DNA of 42,042 nt from the NCBI GenBank assembly GCA_030609965.1, contig JAUWSQ010000021.1:1-42042 (forward strand). Reading direction: 5' to 3'. This document shows, one piece after another, positions 40,964 to 42,042 of the stretch. The notes under the pieces were generated by a model, which searched no databases, had not been told where the DNA came from, and saw only the letters and a program-made list of their open reading frames with translations. Within the stretch, counting starts at the first letter, position 1; each line of letters opens with the position of its first letter. The stretch comes from Candidatus Fermentibacterota bacterium (GTDB lineage: Bacteria; Fermentibacterota; Fermentibacteria; Fermentibacterales; JCC-6). The translations under genes and the position numbers were made by a program.

Positions 40964-41585
40964 TTCTGCCACCATGAAAACTGAATTTGTTCTCTTTTCC
41001 ATGCAGAAGTTTGACAATATTCGATTTATGCCGCACAATAACCAGAACTGCAACAATGCAAATGAGTATCTGGACTGGCAGACTGCCAGGCTCGAAGATG
41101 AATACAGACGGTATCACGGCCACTGCCGCGGATATGGACCCAAATGAAACGTATCTCGTTATTGAAAAAACAAGTACGAACACTACAAGACCCGAAAGCA
41201 GAGTCAGGGGTGACAGTATCAGCAGTACTCCAAGAGTTGTTGCCACTCCTTTTCCTCCTCTCCATCCCAGCCATGGGCTGAAAACATGCCCGAAAACCGC
41301 AAAGATGGCCGTCAGCGCCAGTACCCATTGTCCGACCGGGGGCAGGATACCTGCTATTCCGTATTTCGCGGCAAGGACAGGCAATGCTCCTTTGAGAGTA
41401 TCCAGAAACAAACCTGTGATACCGATACCTCTGCCGCATGCCCGGAAAAGGTTCGTAGCCCCCGTATTCCCGGAGCCCTCATTTCTGATATCTATTCCCC
41501 TGAGTTTACCCAGAAGCCATGACCACGGCACCGAACCTGATAGAAATGCCGCTGCAACGTAGATAATACCAGGCCAGAGGGTCAT
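40956..41585 (-). CDS. plsY: Glycerol-3-phosphate acyltransferase PlsY
   Basis: The 209-residue protein has the PlsY layout of about five to seven membrane helices. The three cytoplasmic motifs are present: SGNTGATNLFR (38-48), GHVFSPWLGWRGGKGVATTLG (H100, G110-G-K112-G) and VRHKSNIVKLLHGKENK near 182-198. It makes lysophosphatidate from acyl-phosphate and glycerol-3-phosphate, the first step of phospholipid synthesis. It begins one base past the der stop and overlaps the wzm-like gene by 8 bases, so housekeeping and polysaccharide genes share a transcript. Confidence 0.96.
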   Translation of the reverse strand: MTLWPGIIYVAAAFLSGSVPWSWLLGKLRGIDIRNEGSGNTGATNLFRACGRGIGITGLFLDTLKGALPVLAAKYGIAGILPPVGQWVLALTAIFAVFGHVFSPWLGWRGGKGVATTLGVLLILSPLTLLSGLVVFVLVFSITRYVSFGSISAAVAVIPSVFIFEPGSLPVQILICIVAVLVIVRHKSNIVKLLHGKENKFSFHGGRNE

Positions 41586-41586
41586 A

Positions 41587-42042
41587 TCAGTGCTGCCTTT
41601 TTCTATAGATGATCTTCAGTGGAACACCCTTCATACCGATACAATTCCTGAGGTTGTTTTCAATGTAACGGCGGTAATTTTCCGGAATGTCCCCGGGGTG
41701 ATTTACGAATATCAGGATTCTCGGAGGTTTCTCCCCGACCTGTGTAGCATAGAAAAGCTTAACAGGCTTGCCTCTTGGTGAAGGCGGTGCGATCTCCTCA
41801 ACGGCATTCCGTATCCACCTGTTTACTTCGGAGGTTGAAAAAGTCATTTCGCGTTTTTTCCCGACATCGAAAGCAGTTGGAAGTATTTGCCCCACTCCTC
41901 CACCCGTCAGGGCTGAGAAAAAAATGATCGGCATATTCTTCGCCTGGTTGAAACGCTGGATAATGGCTGCTTTCCAGAGGTCTTTATCTATTCCAAGGTC
42001 TATCTTATTAACGCCGATAATAACAGCCTTGCCCATGTCCCA
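41587..42042 (-). CDS. der: GTPase Der, C-terminal part (cut by window edge)
   Basis: The frame runs off the right edge and its last 151 codons are visible. It contains the G4 motif of the second GTPase domain (GVNKIDL, in-window residues about 10-16 of the visible part), then SALTGGGV (G5-like), and the C-terminal KH-like domain unique to Der: VNRWIRNAVEEIAPPSPRGKPVKLFYATQVGEKPP and the final NYRRYIENNLRN. Der (EngA) is an essential double GTPase for 50S assembly. No start is in the window; the ATG seen at 42036 is internal. It is adjacent to plsY. Confidence 0.95.
   Translation of the reverse strand, partial: WDMGKAVIIGVNKIDLGIDKDLWKAAIIQRFNQAKNMPIIFFSALTGGGVGQILPTAFDVGKKREMTFSTSEVNRWIRNAVEEIAPPSPRGKPVKLFYATQVGEKPPRILIFVNHPGDIPENYRRYIENNLRNCIGMKGVPLKIIYRKRQH

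Overview
This is a 42 kb bacterial chromosome fragment of moderate GC with dense, strongly co-oriented genes: all recognised genes but one (an aminotransferase at 6822-8024) are on the minus strand. The cell is diderm, shown by an LptE-type LPS assembly lipoprotein, an O-antigen-type Wzm/Wzt exporter, a heptosyltransferase-like GT9 enzyme and outer-membrane barrel candidates. A gingipain-type C25 protease with a FlgD-like C-terminal domain and a PorV/PorQ-like protein point to the FCB side of the tree. A candidate phylum such as Fermentibacteria/Aegiribacteria or a relative is my guess, not a demonstrated placement. No rRNA, CRISPR array, prophage or transposase gene was found.

Left part (1-12.98 kb): tRNA-Arg(CCG) and tRNA-Ala(GGC), each with a hairpin terminator; a block of HU, a 31-residue mS38/COX24-like ribosomal protein and an MJ0936-type phosphodiesterase whose genes abut with no spacer; a PPC-domain protein; a pilin-like lipoprotein and the C25 protease; an AI-2E-family permease with a nitrilase-family amidase; the aminotransferase; a compact redox/flavin group (NusG-domain-II protein, AmmeMemoRadiSam-type radical SAM enzyme, ApbE, a membrane protein with a Cys/His knuckle); then a DUF5683-like secreted protein, an M19 dipeptidase and two small membrane proteins.

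Middle part (12.98-22.6 kb): a classical translation/RNA operon read right to left as rimP-nusA-infB-rbfA-truB-ribF-rpsO-pnp-dut-lptE. A promoter-like sequence and a hairpin lie just upstream of rimP.

Right part (22.7-42 kb): der (cut by the right edge), plsY, then a long surface-polysaccharide operon whose genes mostly overlap by 1-20 bases. It holds a Wzm-like permease, a Wzt-like ATPase with a C-terminal glycan-recognition domain, two GT39-like membrane glycosyltransferases around a ChbG/YdjC deacetylase, GT9, a B12-binding radical SAM enzyme, GT2, a WbaP/PglC-type phosphoglycosyltransferase, a PorV/PorQ-like outer-membrane protein, a second barrel candidate, a CBM48-type lipoprotein, a MalK/UgpC-type ATPase, a WecA/TagO-type phosphoglycosyltransferase and an O-antigen ligase/polymerase fused to a TPR region. 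It closes with a strong terminator. Together these could build, modify, export and anchor a glycan.

The least expected observations are a 160-bp imperfect palindrome filling the gap between the exporter permease and ATPase genes, an outer-membrane protein gene that appears to start at CTG inside a CTGA stop/start overlap, an IF-2 whose G4 motif reads TKID instead of NKID, and two kinds of initiating phosphoglycosyltransferase in one operon.
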